64,000 nucleotides of DNA from Desulfohalobiaceae bacterium S24 (GCA_011389765.1 JAABTT010000001.1:1-64000); one strand, 5' to 3'; positions 54,254 to 62,213 are shown, counted from the first letter of the stretch. The notes: generated by a model from the sequence alone, not told the origin. Numbers and translations: made by a program.

Positions 54254-54658
54254 CTATGGTTTTTTTGCATGGACCAGTTCCTGGGCAGCGGCGATGATCT
54301 CGGAGCGGGTCGCTTCCGGGGTGAAGACGCCGTCGAAGCCGGCTTCTTTGAGGCGAAGGGTGTCCTGGGGCGGAAAGACGCCGCCGATCAGGAAAACCGT
54401 GTGATCGAAGATTTCCAGGCGCCGTGCTTCCTGGATCAAGGCTGTGCCCAGGGTTAAATGCGCCCCGCCCAGAGAGCTGACCCCGACGAGGTCCACATCT
54501 TCCTGAAGAGCGGTCTGGGCAATCTGGGCCGGGAGGGCGTTGCCGAAATAAATGACTTCCATGCCGGCGTTGCGGAACATTTCAGCCACAGTGATGATGC
54601 CCCGGTTGTGGACATCGATGCCGAGTTTTCCGAGTAAGGCTCTGATCTTGATGGTCAT
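54254..54658 (-). CDS. Cobalamin-binding small subunit of acyl-CoA mutase
   Basis: A B12-binding protein of about 134 residues, starting at ATG 54658 (MTIKIRALLGKLGIDVHNRG). The motif DVHNRG is the DxHxxG lower-ligand loop, whose His coordinates cobalt. SSLGGAHLTLG near residue 70 and the GGVFPPQD loop near residue 102 complete the flavodoxin-like cobalamin fold. As a separate small subunit it is like IcmB/HcmB rather than the fused methylmalonyl-CoA mutase. It lies 23 nt from the large-subunit gene and should form an alpha-beta pair with it. Confidence 0.92.
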   Translation of the reverse strand: MTIKIRALLGKLGIDVHNRGIITVAEMFRNAGMEVIYFGNALPAQIAQTALQEDVDLVGVSSLGGAHLTLGTALIQEARRLEIFDHTVFLIGGVFPPQDTLRLKEAGFDGVFTPEATRSEIIAAAQELVHAKKP

Positions 54659-54681
54659 TGCATTGTCCTTGCTTTGCAGGT

Positions 54682-56442
54682 TCACCACAGGGCGGGCGGG
54701 TTCCAGAGCCCGAAGGCCTCCTTGAAGACAGCGAACAGCTCCCCTTCGGTGCAGCGGCTGCGGGCGCATTCCAGGCTGAAGGGCAGAATGTTTTCGGAAC
54801 GGCCGCAGGCCTGCTTCAGATTCTGAAGCGCGGCCTGAACCCGGCGCTCGTCTCTGTTCTGTCGGAGTTCGGCCAGTTTCGTTCGCTGCCGGGCTTCAAC
54901 CCCTTCGGGATAGGAGAAGACATTGATCGGAGGGGGCTTTACCTGGGAGGTATGGGTATTGACGGCCACGATTTTGATCTCGCCCTGTTCAATATCCGCA
55001 TGCTGTTTGGAGAAGTAGTCCACGATCTCTCGATGCAGGCTTCCGTCGCCGATGGCCTGGACATAGCCGCCTCTCTGCTCGATCTTGTCCAGTTCGTTCA
55101 GGATTCGATCTTCCAGGTCCGCGGTCAGGGCTTCCAGGTAAAAACTGCCGCCGAGAGGGTCCACCACATCGGTGATGCCGGATTCTTCCTGAATGATCTG
55201 CTGGGTGCGCAGGGAGAGCAGGGCCGCCTCTTCTGTGGGAACCGAGTAGGCTTCGTCATAGGAATCCACATGCAGGGACTGGGTTCCGCCCAGAATGGCG
55301 GCCAGGGAATGCAGGCAGGATCGGATCACATTATTCAGGGGTTCCTGCTGCACCAGGGCCACGCCTGAAGTCTGCACATGACAGCGCATCCACAGGGAGC
55401 GTTTGTTTTTGGCCTGGAAACGATATTTCATGATCTTGTGCCACAGCCGGCGCATGGCCCGCAGGCGGGCGATCTCTTCGAAAAAATCGTTGGAGACCGA
55501 CCAGAAAAAGGTCAGCCGGCCGGCGACGGCATCCACGTCATGGCCTCTGGCGATGAGCTCTTCGAGGGTGGCGATGGCGTTGGCCGCGGCCACGGCCATC
55601 TCCGTGACGGCTGAGGTCCCGAACTCCCTGAGGTTGTAGCCGTTGAGCGTGGTGCTGTTCCATTTGGGAACCTGCTGCCGGATGAATTCGATGTTGTCGC
55701 ATTGCAGCCGGAAACAGGCCTCTGGAGGGATGTATTCTGCCCCGCTCCGAATGAGCTGTTCCAGAGTGGTGTCGTTTTGCACGCTGCCCCGCAGATGATC
55801 CCGGGAAAGCCCGCGCTCTTCGGCCATAGCCAGGAACATGGGAAAGAGGATCGCGGTATTCGAGGGGTAATGGGTGACAATGGACACGCTGACCCGGTCC
55901 AGGGGGATATCCTTGAACAAGGCGTCCATATCTTCGATGGAATCCACCGCTACGCCGGACATCCCCACTTGTCCGGCAGCCCAGGGATCGTCGGAATCGT
56001 ACATCTGTATGGTGGGCAGATCGAACAGGACATTGAGGCCGGTTGCTCCGTGGTCGAGCATGAACTGCATGCGCCGGTTCGTGTCTTCGGCCGACCCGAA
56101 ACCGGTCAACTGGCGCATGGTGAATTTGCGCCCCCGGTACATGTCCGGATGAATGCCCCGGGTGTAAGGCTCTTGTCCCGGATTGCCCAGATCCTTTTGA
56201 TAGTCGAAATCCGGACAGGACAGCGGGGTGTACACGAGATCCCGGGGGGTATCGGAGCCAAGCACGGTTCGGGGGGTCTGCTGCCAGGCCTCCCGGGCAT
56301 GGGCATTGAAGGCCTCTTGGGTCCAGGACTTGAAATCCGCGCGTATCTTTTCCAGGGCTTCAGGATTGTACAGCGGGGTCCGTTCGGCTTGAAGGGTTTG
56401 GGATTGCAGTATCTCCCGGGTGGTTCTCTGTTTTGCGCTCAT
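54682..56442 (-). CDS. Coenzyme B12-dependent acyl-CoA mutase, large (catalytic) subunit
   Basis: A protein of about 586 residues (ATG 56442, AAGGAG upstream), the separate large subunit of an IcmA/HcmA-type mutase. It has the barrel and acyl-CoA segments of the methylmalonyl-CoA mutase family: RQLTGFGSAEDTNRRMQF, then VDSIEDMDALFKDIPLDRVSVSI, GSVQNDTTLEQLIRSGAEYIPPE, LTFFWSVSNDFFEEIARLRAMR and a QEPLNNVIRSC block. Three usually conserved spots differ. Tyr89 of the family (RQYAGF) is Leu here. YDSDHP is YDSDDP. GYH, whose His interacts with the thioester, is GYN. The arginine equivalent to Arg207 appears kept. The substrate is therefore probably not methylmalonyl-CoA. Confidence 0.85.
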   Translation of the reverse strand: MSAKQRTTREILQSQTLQAERTPLYNPEALEKIRADFKSWTQEAFNAHAREAWQQTPRTVLGSDTPRDLVYTPLSCPDFDYQKDLGNPGQEPYTRGIHPDMYRGRKFTMRQLTGFGSAEDTNRRMQFMLDHGATGLNVLFDLPTIQMYDSDDPWAAGQVGMSGVAVDSIEDMDALFKDIPLDRVSVSIVTHYPSNTAILFPMFLAMAEERGLSRDHLRGSVQNDTTLEQLIRSGAEYIPPEACFRLQCDNIEFIRQQVPKWNSTTLNGYNLREFGTSAVTEMAVAAANAIATLEELIARGHDVDAVAGRLTFFWSVSNDFFEEIARLRAMRRLWHKIMKYRFQAKNKRSLWMRCHVQTSGVALVQQEPLNNVIRSCLHSLAAILGGTQSLHVDSYDEAYSVPTEEAALLSLRTQQIIQEESGITDVVDPLGGSFYLEALTADLEDRILNELDKIEQRGGYVQAIGDGSLHREIVDYFSKQHADIEQGEIKIVAVNTHTSQVKPPPINVFSYPEGVEARQRTKLAELRQNRDERRVQAALQNLKQACGRSENILPFSLECARSRCTEGELFAVFKEAFGLWNPPALW

Positions 56443-56465
56443 GTTCGGCTCCTTGCCGGCAAGAA

Positions 56466-56870
56466 TCAAAGGGATCGGCTGTGCATCACAGTCCGGGCAT
56501 ACCGGGTAATTGGGGCGGCCATGGGGGTCTGGGGCAGTTCCTGAAGGGCGCCCAGCCCGAGCTGGGGTCGAGGCGGGATCCCGGAGAGGACCAATACCGG
56601 GGTCCTGGCAATGTGGGCATTGGCAATACCGGTCAGGGCATTGGTGAACCCCGGTCCGGCCGTGACCAGGGCCACACCCGGCTGAGCGGTGAGTTCGCCC
56701 CGGGCCTGGGCCATGTGCACAGCGGCCCGCTCATCCCGGACATCGATGATCTGCAGGCCCAGACAATGGATTGCGTCCCAGAGCGGCTGAATATGCCCGC
56801 CGCAGAGGCCAAAAACCTGCCGGATGCCTTTGGATTGCAGGAATCGGGCGATGATACCGGCACTGGTCAT
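56466..56870 (-). pseudogene. Truncated thiamine-diphosphate enzyme (PYR domain fragment)
   Basis: A protein of about 134 residues matching only the N-terminal pyrimidine-binding domain of acetolactate-synthase/2-hydroxyacyl-CoA lyase-type enzymes (usual length about 550). It has the catalytic Glu region IIDVRDERAAVHMAQ near residue 50, GVALVTAGPGFTNALTGIANAHI near 70-93, and PQLGLGALQELPQT. It stops inside the domain, after TRYARTVMHSRSL; the rest of this domain, the middle domain and the diphosphate-binding domain are absent. The mutase gene starts 24 nt later. It could be a remnant or a free domain that pairs with a partner elsewhere. ATG 56870 has AAGGA upstream. Confidence 0.75.
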
Positions 56871-56967
56871 GGCTGGTTTCCTTCGATTCATTGATGAATC
56901 ATGGCTGTCTGTGCTCTCAACTGCAGGACATCCTGAGAGTCCCGAGTTCGCTTGAATCCATGCAGGT

Positions 56968-57942
56968 TCAAGCGGACGCGATGAGCCGCTCAACCCTCTC
57001 CTTGATCCGATCCCGGGTTTCCCGCATGAACTCGATGGATTGTCCGGCCGGGTCTGGCAGATCCCAGTCCTGGACGGTTGCGCCGGGTACAATCGGACAG
57101 GCTTCCCCGCAGCCCATGCTCACGACCAGATCCAGGGTCGGGGATTCGTTCAGGGCCTCATTCAGGGGGCAGGGTCGAAGAAAAGCCAGGTCAAGCCCGA
57201 TCTCCTGCATGACTTTGAGCACGTCCGGATTGACGGCACCTGCCGGTTCGCTGCCCGCGGACAGGACTTCAAAACGGTCCCCGGCCAGCTGCCTGGCAAA
57301 GGCCGCGGCCATCTGGGAGCGGCAGCTGTTTTCCCGGCAGATGAAGATTATTTTTTTTCTGGCCTGCAGCGGGGCGAGCAGTTCCTGCACCGTCTCCTTA
57401 ACATCCTGCAGGACCGTGGGGTGCTTTTCCATATCGCCTTTGGCTTCGATCTGCCGGTAGGTCAGGCTCCCGGAATACTCCGCACCCACGGCATCGAAAA
57501 AATACCTGGCGGTCATGGTGGTTCCCTGGAAGAGGTCTTTCCCTTTGGTGGCCCCCTGGGCCAGGAGGAACCCCTTCCTGGAATTCCGCAGGGGATCTTC
57601 AAGCCCGAGCTTGTATCTCCGGGACCACAGGGTCTGGCTGCGGTCCATGAGGGCCTTGATCTCCGAGGGGACATTGTAGAAAAAGATCGGAGCGGCTGCC
57701 ACGATAACCTCGGCCTTGCGCAGCAGGGAGTAGATATCCAGGCTCATGGAATCGTCTTTGATCACGCAAAAGCCCTTTTTTTCGCAGACGCCGCAGCCCA
57801 GGCAGGGCCGGACCTCTTTTTGGGCCACCTGAAGCATTGAGGTGGCGGCGCCCTGCTCCTGGCAGGCCTGGAGAAAGGTCTGGAGCAGATAGCGGGTGTT
57901 GCCCTTCTGCCGGGGGCTGCCCTGTATACCGAGAATGAACAT
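56968..57942 (-). CDS. Iron-sulfur flavoprotein fused to LMW-phosphatase-type arsenate reductase
   Basis: A two-part protein of about 324 residues (ATG 57942, CCAGGAGGAG upstream). Residues 1-195 are an NADPH-dependent FMN reductase/iron-sulfur flavoprotein with GSPRQKGNTRYLL, the cluster motif PCLGCGVCEKKGFC and a PIFFYNVPSEIKALMDR block. Residues about 200-324 are an arsenate reductase of the low-molecular-weight phosphatase fold, with P-loop IFICRENSCRSQMAAAF (CX5R) and the later DWDLPDPAG acid loop. The N-terminus could supply electrons for the arsenate reductase thiols. Arsenate is inferred, not proven; no arsB or acr3 is near. Confidence 0.85.
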   Translation of the reverse strand: MFILGIQGSPRQKGNTRYLLQTFLQACQEQGAATSMLQVAQKEVRPCLGCGVCEKKGFCVIKDDSMSLDIYSLLRKAEVIVAAAPIFFYNVPSEIKALMDRSQTLWSRRYKLGLEDPLRNSRKGFLLAQGATKGKDLFQGTTMTARYFFDAVGAEYSGSLTYRQIEAKGDMEKHPTVLQDVKETVQELLAPLQARKKIIFICRENSCRSQMAAAFARQLAGDRFEVLSAGSEPAGAVNPDVLKVMQEIGLDLAFLRPCPLNEALNESPTLDLVVSMGCGEACPIVPGATVQDWDLPDPAGQSIEFMRETRDRIKERVERLIASA

Positions 57943-58018
57943 GGCTCCTCCTGGGTGTTTGCGGGTCTGGTCAGCCCTGCCGCCGGCAGGACTCGTATGC
58001 AACTTCAGCTGAAACCAC

Positions 58019-58270
58019 GAACCGGTCACAAAGCTCTCTTTCGCTCGAGCGCTTCCGGCTCTTGGAGTTCTAAGGCTTGCTCACGGGGGATCTTTACCCC
58101 CTCCGGACTCTTTGTTTTGTTCTTTGATAAGCCGCCGTTGTTGAATGGGAATCTCTTTCTTTCTTAGAGTTGTCTGCCAATGCCACGGTCCGGTTTCCCC
58201 CGGCGAGCAAGCCTAAGAACACCAAAGAGCCTCCCAGCGAGGTCGCGAAAGAGAACCCTGTGACCGGTTC
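58019..58270. repeat. Long imperfect inverted repeat (about 71/74-nt arms)
   Basis: Arm 1 (58019-58089) begins GAACCGGTCACAAAGCTCTC and ends AGGCTTGCTCACGGGGG. The reverse complement of arm 2 (58197-58270) begins GAACCGGTCACAGGGTTCTC and ends AGGCTTGCTCGCCGGGGG. They match at most positions, with about 107 nt between them. A third partial copy (AAGAGAGCTTTCTGACCGGTTTA, 58324-58346) lies just downstream. The region 57943-58363 has no supported gene. The 62-residue minus-strand ORF at 58094 reads through arm 2 and looks spurious. Confidence 0.75.
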
Positions 58271-58363
58271 TCTGTCCTGCAATCTCTTGTTTGCATGGTC
58301 AGTTTCATCAATGAAGAAACGGTAAGAGAGCTTTCTGACCGGTTTATAGCTTCTGCTGAAACT

Positions 58364-59014
58364 TCAAATGAGCGCATTGACCGGGCATGAATGCAGGGTG
58401 TATTCCCAATAGAGCGTGATCCGGGTGTTGTCGGTGCTGAGCGCTTCCAGGCGCTTTTGCACCGAGGGATCGTCCTGGACGGCCAGAGTCCAGGCGGCCA
58501 GCCCCCGATGGATCGGATCGGCGGATACCAAAAAAGGCGAGAGCGATTCAGTGGCAGCCGTGGTCATGGACGGCCGGGCATGGGCCAGGCGGGCCAGACC
58601 CCAGAGCAGACCCCGCTGGAGCACAGGATGTTCTAAGTAATTGCCCTCAACATTGGCATAGGAGACCAGGATCCTGGCATATTCATCGGCCAGGATCGGA
58701 TGTCTGGCCGTCAGGTCGCCCATGGCTTCGGGCGCCCCCCAGCCGATGCCCCCGGATTCATCGTTCAGCATCCACATCAAACGCCGCACGACCACTCTGG
58801 CGGATTCCAGCTCCTGATCCGCAAGCCGGGCCGTGACAAATCCCAGACCGCTTACGGCCCGCCAGCGCTGAAGTTCTTCCCTGCTGTTGAACAAAGAGAT
58901 CAAGGGACTGATCGCTTTATTGAGTCCGAACGAACAGATGATTTCCAGGCTATGCCGGAAATCATCCGCCGCAAGGAGCCCGGCAATGTCCTGCTTGATC
59001 TGTCTGTAGGCCAT
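58364..59014 (-). CDS. HEAT-repeat-like protein of unknown function (DVU0298-like)
   Basis: A 216-residue, helix-rich soluble protein with HEAT-like hydrophobic periodicity: AISPLISLFNSREELQRWRAVSGLGFV, then RRLMWMLNDESGGIGWGAPEAMGDL and HPVLQRGLLWGLARLAHARPSM. I recall a Desulfovibrio family named after DVU0298 that looks like this, but this identification is from memory. HEAT repeats usually bind proteins, for example phycobilin lyases or electron-transfer partners. It lies 8 nt after fprA on the minus strand and may be co-transcribed with it. Confidence 0.6.
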   Translation of the reverse strand: MAYRQIKQDIAGLLAADDFRHSLEIICSFGLNKAISPLISLFNSREELQRWRAVSGLGFVTARLADQELESARVVVRRLMWMLNDESGGIGWGAPEAMGDLTARHPILADEYARILVSYANVEGNYLEHPVLQRGLLWGLARLAHARPSMTTAATESLSPFLVSADPIHRGLAAWTLAVQDDPSVQKRLEALSTDNTRITLYWEYTLHSCPVNALI

Positions 59015-59022
59015 CAGCCGTC

Positions 59023-60234
59023 CTAAGCGTCCCCGGTATCCAGGGCCGCGTTGACTTTTTGGCCGATTGTGCGGCCGTACTCAAAACAGGATTTGAGTTT
59101 CTCGGTATCCGGGACAAACTGGATGCGCAGGTTTTGATCCAGCATATCGAAATTCATGGCTTCCAGCTCTTCGCTGATGAGCTTGACGGATTCGCCGCTC
59201 CAACCGTAGGACCCGAAGGCCGCTCCGATCTTGTGCATGGGCTTGAGCCCTTTCATATAGGTCAGGATGTCGGCGACCGTGGGAAAGATTTGATTGTTCA
59301 GGGTGGGTGAACCCACCACCACGGCCTTGGCGTCCAGAACATCGGTCATGATCTTGCTGCGGTCGCTGCTGCGGATGTGCATGGGTTTGGCAGTGATCCC
59401 TTCGGCTTCGAGGCCGTCAACAATGGCTTCGGCCATGAGCTTTGTGCTGTTCCACATGGTGTCATAGATGACCACCGCCTTGCGCTCCGTAGTCCCGGAA
59501 GACCATTCGCTGTAAGCCTTGAGGATTTTGCCGGGGTCTTTGCGCCAGATCACGCCGTGATCCGGGCAGATCATGTCAAGGGGCAGCCCCAGGTCGCTGA
59601 CTTTTTTCAAGAGCTTGGCGATCAAAGGGGAGTAGAGGAGCAGGATATTCGCGTAGTATTTTTTGGCCTGAAACATGACTTCCGCTTGGTTTGCCTCATC
59701 GTCGAAGCGGCCGGGTCCGGCAAAGTGCTGCCCGAATCCGTCGCTGGCAAAGAGTATTTTATCTTCATTGCAGTAGGTGAACATGGAATCCGGCCAGTGC
59801 ACCATTCGGGTCTCCAGGAAGGTCAGGGTCTTTTGGCCGAGTTGCAGCTGTTCCTGATCTTTCACCACCCGGGTATTGAGCTTGCCGGGAAAATGCATGG
59901 AAAGATTTTTTTCCCCCATCCTGGAGCAGTACACGGGTTTGTCTTCGCCGATATAATGCATGACCCGGGGCAGGGAGCCGGAATGATCCATTTCGGTATG
60001 ATTGCTGACCACATAGTCGATTTTTTTGGGATCGATGATCTGGGCAATATTGTCCAGCAGCTGATCTGCGAATTGTTTCTTCACCGTGTCGATGAGCGTG
60101 ACTTTTTCATCCAGGATCAAAAAAGCATTATAGGTCGACCCCTGAAACGTGGAATATCCGTGAAAGTCGCGCAAATTCCAGTCAACTACGCCAACTTGAT
60201 ACACGTTGTCCGCTATTGCAAATGCTTGTGTCAT
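59023..60234 (-). CDS. A-type flavodiiron protein (FprA/Roo)
   Basis: A 403-residue flavodiiron oxygen or nitric oxide reductase. The N-terminal metallo-beta-lactamase domain has the diiron ligand motif SNHTEMDHSG near residue 80, then VHWPDSMFTYCNEDKILFASDGFGQHF near residues 145-172. The C-terminal flavodoxin domain (about 255-403) has KAVVIYDTMWNSTKLMAEAIVDGL, an FMN phosphate loop. In Desulfovibrio the relative Roo reduces O2 to water with electrons from rubredoxin. Rubredoxin is not in the window. The gene starts behind GGGAGG and is followed by the HEAT-like gene on the same strand. Confidence 0.95.
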   Translation of the reverse strand: MTQAFAIADNVYQVGVVDWNLRDFHGYSTFQGSTYNAFLILDEKVTLIDTVKKQFADQLLDNIAQIIDPKKIDYVVSNHTEMDHSGSLPRVMHYIGEDKPVYCSRMGEKNLSMHFPGKLNTRVVKDQEQLQLGQKTLTFLETRMVHWPDSMFTYCNEDKILFASDGFGQHFAGPGRFDDEANQAEVMFQAKKYYANILLLYSPLIAKLLKKVSDLGLPLDMICPDHGVIWRKDPGKILKAYSEWSSGTTERKAVVIYDTMWNSTKLMAEAIVDGLEAEGITAKPMHIRSSDRSKIMTDVLDAKAVVVGSPTLNNQIFPTVADILTYMKGLKPMHKIGAAFGSYGWSGESVKLISEELEAMNFDMLDQNLRIQFVPDTEKLKSCFEYGRTIGQKVNAALDTGDA

Positions 60235-60345
60235 GTCTGCCTCCCAAAAAAAGTCGAAATGAAGTGTTCTGTTGCAGGCTGGCGGTGAGACACCGCCTCC
60301 ACTACGCTCGGCAAAACCTAAGGCCCTAACGGTTTAAGCTCGGAT

Positions 60346-60633
60346 TCAGTTGCAGACCGGTTTGGCACCCGGATCGGCCGAGGTCAAAAAATCGGTCAGA
60401 ATCTGCAGGTCTTCGGCATCGATGGGTGTGTTGTCTTTTTTGAACATGCGCTTGAGGGTTGTGCTCCAATAGGTCCTGTCCTGGCCCAGTTCCAGACAGG
60501 TTATCGCTGATGAATGGCAGCCCCGGCAGTACCGGGCATACAGGTCCTCGGCACTGGTGTTTTCCTCCTGGGCACAGGCCAGGGAAAGACAGCCGAAAAT
60601 ACAAATAATTACCCACAGGACAGTACGCTGCAT
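60346..60633 (-). CDS. Small monoheme cytochrome c
   Basis: A 95-residue protein with a signal peptide (MQRTVLWVIICIFGCLSLACA), so it should be periplasmic or membrane-bound by a lipobox-like LACA. The heme motif CRGCH is near residue 37. A distal Met candidate is in KRMFKKDN. The C-terminal tail has a Cys (KPVCN). It is a class I-type cytochrome c, about the size of Desulfovibrio cytochrome c553. It lies 16 nt downstream of the ferritin-like gene on the same strand, and fprA follows, so it may take part in the same oxygen response. Confidence 0.85.
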   Translation of the reverse strand: MQRTVLWVIICIFGCLSLACAQEENTSAEDLYARYCRGCHSSAITCLELGQDRTYWSTTLKRMFKKDNTPIDAEDLQILTDFLTSADPGAKPVCN

Positions 60634-60649
60634 GGGACCTCCGGATGGT

Positions 60650-61159
60650 TCATCCGCCCCAGGGCATTTCAGCGTAGGTCTTGGACAGGGTGTCCCGGAA
60701 CTCCTTGAAGAACTTCTCGTGCCGGCGTTCCCATTCGGAGAGCATCTCCAGGGCCCGGGCGGCTGTGCCTTCGGTTTTTTCGGCCATCCGGGCGTAGTAC
60801 TCGCTCAGATCCTTTTCAATGAGCCAGGCGGTGTTGAACACGGTCACATCCGGCACCATGGACTCGTTGAGGCATTGCTCCAGGAATTCGGATTTGGCCC
60901 GGTCGTCGAAGAAATTCTCCGTCTCCTGTTCCAGGGTCACCTCTCTGGGCAGTTCAATGTCCCGTTCGTTCTGCAGATCGTCGAGGATGGACTGGATAAA
61001 GGCGATGTGCTTGTCCTCTTCCTGGATGAGACGCTCGAAAGCACTTACCGCGGACCCGACTCCCATTCTTTTGACAGAGGCTTCAAAAAAGCTCTTTCCG
61101 GTCCGCTCCTGGTTCAGGGCGAATTCGAAAATCTTGATCAGGTCGTTTTGAGGGCGCAT
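60650..61159 (-). CDS. Ferritin-like/rubrerythrin-type diiron protein without rubredoxin domain
   Basis: A 169-residue four-helix protein. Candidate diiron ligands lie in the pairs FALNQERTGKSFFE, QEEDKHIAFI and SEWERRHEKFF, each of the E...E..H type. There is no C-terminal rubredoxin domain, so it is not a full rubrerythrin. The expected role is peroxide scavenging or iron handling. ATG 61159 has AAGGAG upstream. It is grouped with the cytochrome and flavodiiron genes on the minus strand. Confidence 0.85.
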   Translation of the reverse strand: MRPQNDLIKIFEFALNQERTGKSFFEASVKRMGVGSAVSAFERLIQEEDKHIAFIQSILDDLQNERDIELPREVTLEQETENFFDDRAKSEFLEQCLNESMVPDVTVFNTAWLIEKDLSEYYARMAEKTEGTAARALEMLSEWERRHEKFFKEFRDTLSKTYAEMPWGG

Positions 61160-61177
61160 GCAGGGCTCCTTATCAAG

Positions 61178-61215
61178 AATTTTAGATTTGAGATTTTGGA
61201 TTTTCGATTGTTAAG
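61178..61215 (+). repeat. Possible degenerate family A repeat
   Basis: TTTTAGATTTGAGATTTTGG followed by ATTTTCGATTGTTAAGAC is AT-rich, and its GATTTGAGATTTTGGATTTT rhythm resembles family A. The core ATTGCTGAA is missing. I keep it at low confidence. Confidence 0.35.
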
Positions 61216-61269
61216 ACAAAGAATAAGAGCTGGTTATAGAGCATCAATCCAAAAACGTGTTCCTAAAGG

Positions 61270-62172
61270 CTATAAGGTGAGACAATTGGTCAGAGCCGAT
61301 TCCAGTTCGGGAAACTGAAAGGTGAAACCGGATTTGAGAAGTTTGTCGGGTTGGGCCTTCTGGCTGCTCAGCAGGGCCCGGCCGAGCTCGCCAAGGAAGA
61401 GCCGAAGCACCGGGGTCGGGGCCTTGAGAAAGGCGGGCCGGCCCAGGACCTTGCCCAGGGTTTTGGCAAAATCTCTCTGGCGCACCGTCTGGGGGGCACA
61501 GAAGTTAAAAGGACCGGACAGTTCCGGGCTTTCCAGAAGGAAAACCGCCGCAGCCATAAGGTCATGGAGATGAATCCAGGGAAACCACTGGCGGCCGCTG
61601 CCGAGCGGCCCGCCAAGGCCGAATTTGTAGGCGGGCAGCATTTTGGCCAGGGCCCCGCCCCCGGCGTGAAGCACCACTCCGAAGCGCATCACGGCAACTC
61701 TGGCTCCTTTGGCTTCGGCCTTGTGGGCTTCGGCTTCCCAGTCCCGGCAGACGCCGGCCAGAAAGTCGTTTCCCGGGGGGGCCTCTTCGCTGGCGCTCTC
61801 TTCTCCGCGGTCTCCGTAATAGCCAACAGCCGAGGTACTCAGAAAGGCGGTTTTCTGCTCCGGGTTCAGGCCCTGGACCAGATTGCGGGTGGTCAAGATC
61901 CGGCTGTCATAGATGGATTGCTTGACCGTTTGGTTCCAGGTCTGAAAGATATTGCGCCCGGCCAGGTTGATGACCGCGTCCACGTTTTGGAGCGCTTCCT
62001 GCCAGTCTCCGGGAGCGGTAGTGTCGGCTGAAATATAGGTGTAGCCATCCCGCTGTCCCAGGGAGGAGGTCTTGGATGTTCCAGTTCCTACAACCCGGTG
62101 CCCTCTGGACAGCAGAAAGGGGATCAGATGGCTTCCGACAAAACCGGAGCCGCCGGTGACGAACACGTGCAT
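61270..62172 (-). CDS. NAD(P)-dependent epimerase of the TIGR01777/YfcH family
   Basis: A 300-residue short-chain dehydrogenase-type protein. The N-terminal dinucleotide loop is HVFVTGGSGFVGSHLIPFLLSRGHRVVG. The remaining family pattern includes DAVINLAGRNIFQTWNQTVKQSI, then STSAVGYYGDRGEE near residue 115 (with the YxxxK-type area), and PFNFCAPQTVRQRDFAKTLGKVLGRPAFLKAPTP. The YfcH/SulA-like family has unknown substrate. ATG 62172 has GAGGAG upstream. It is next to thiol peroxidase on the same strand but separated by 41 nt. Confidence 0.9.
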   Translation of the reverse strand: MHVFVTGGSGFVGSHLIPFLLSRGHRVVGTGTSKTSSLGQRDGYTYISADTTAPGDWQEALQNVDAVINLAGRNIFQTWNQTVKQSIYDSRILTTRNLVQGLNPEQKTAFLSTSAVGYYGDRGEESASEEAPPGNDFLAGVCRDWEAEAHKAEAKGARVAVMRFGVVLHAGGGALAKMLPAYKFGLGGPLGSGRQWFPWIHLHDLMAAAVFLLESPELSGPFNFCAPQTVRQRDFAKTLGKVLGRPAFLKAPTPVLRLFLGELGRALLSSQKAQPDKLLKSGFTFQFPELESALTNCLTL

Positions 62173-62213
62173 GGGACTCTCCTCGATCTATGGATCCGCA
62201 TTAAGGATAGAAT

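Noticed and set aside
58094-58282. 62-residue minus-strand ORF (MQDREPVTGFSFATSLGG)
   Set aside because: It reads straight through one arm of the inverted repeat and has no family motif or ribosome site.
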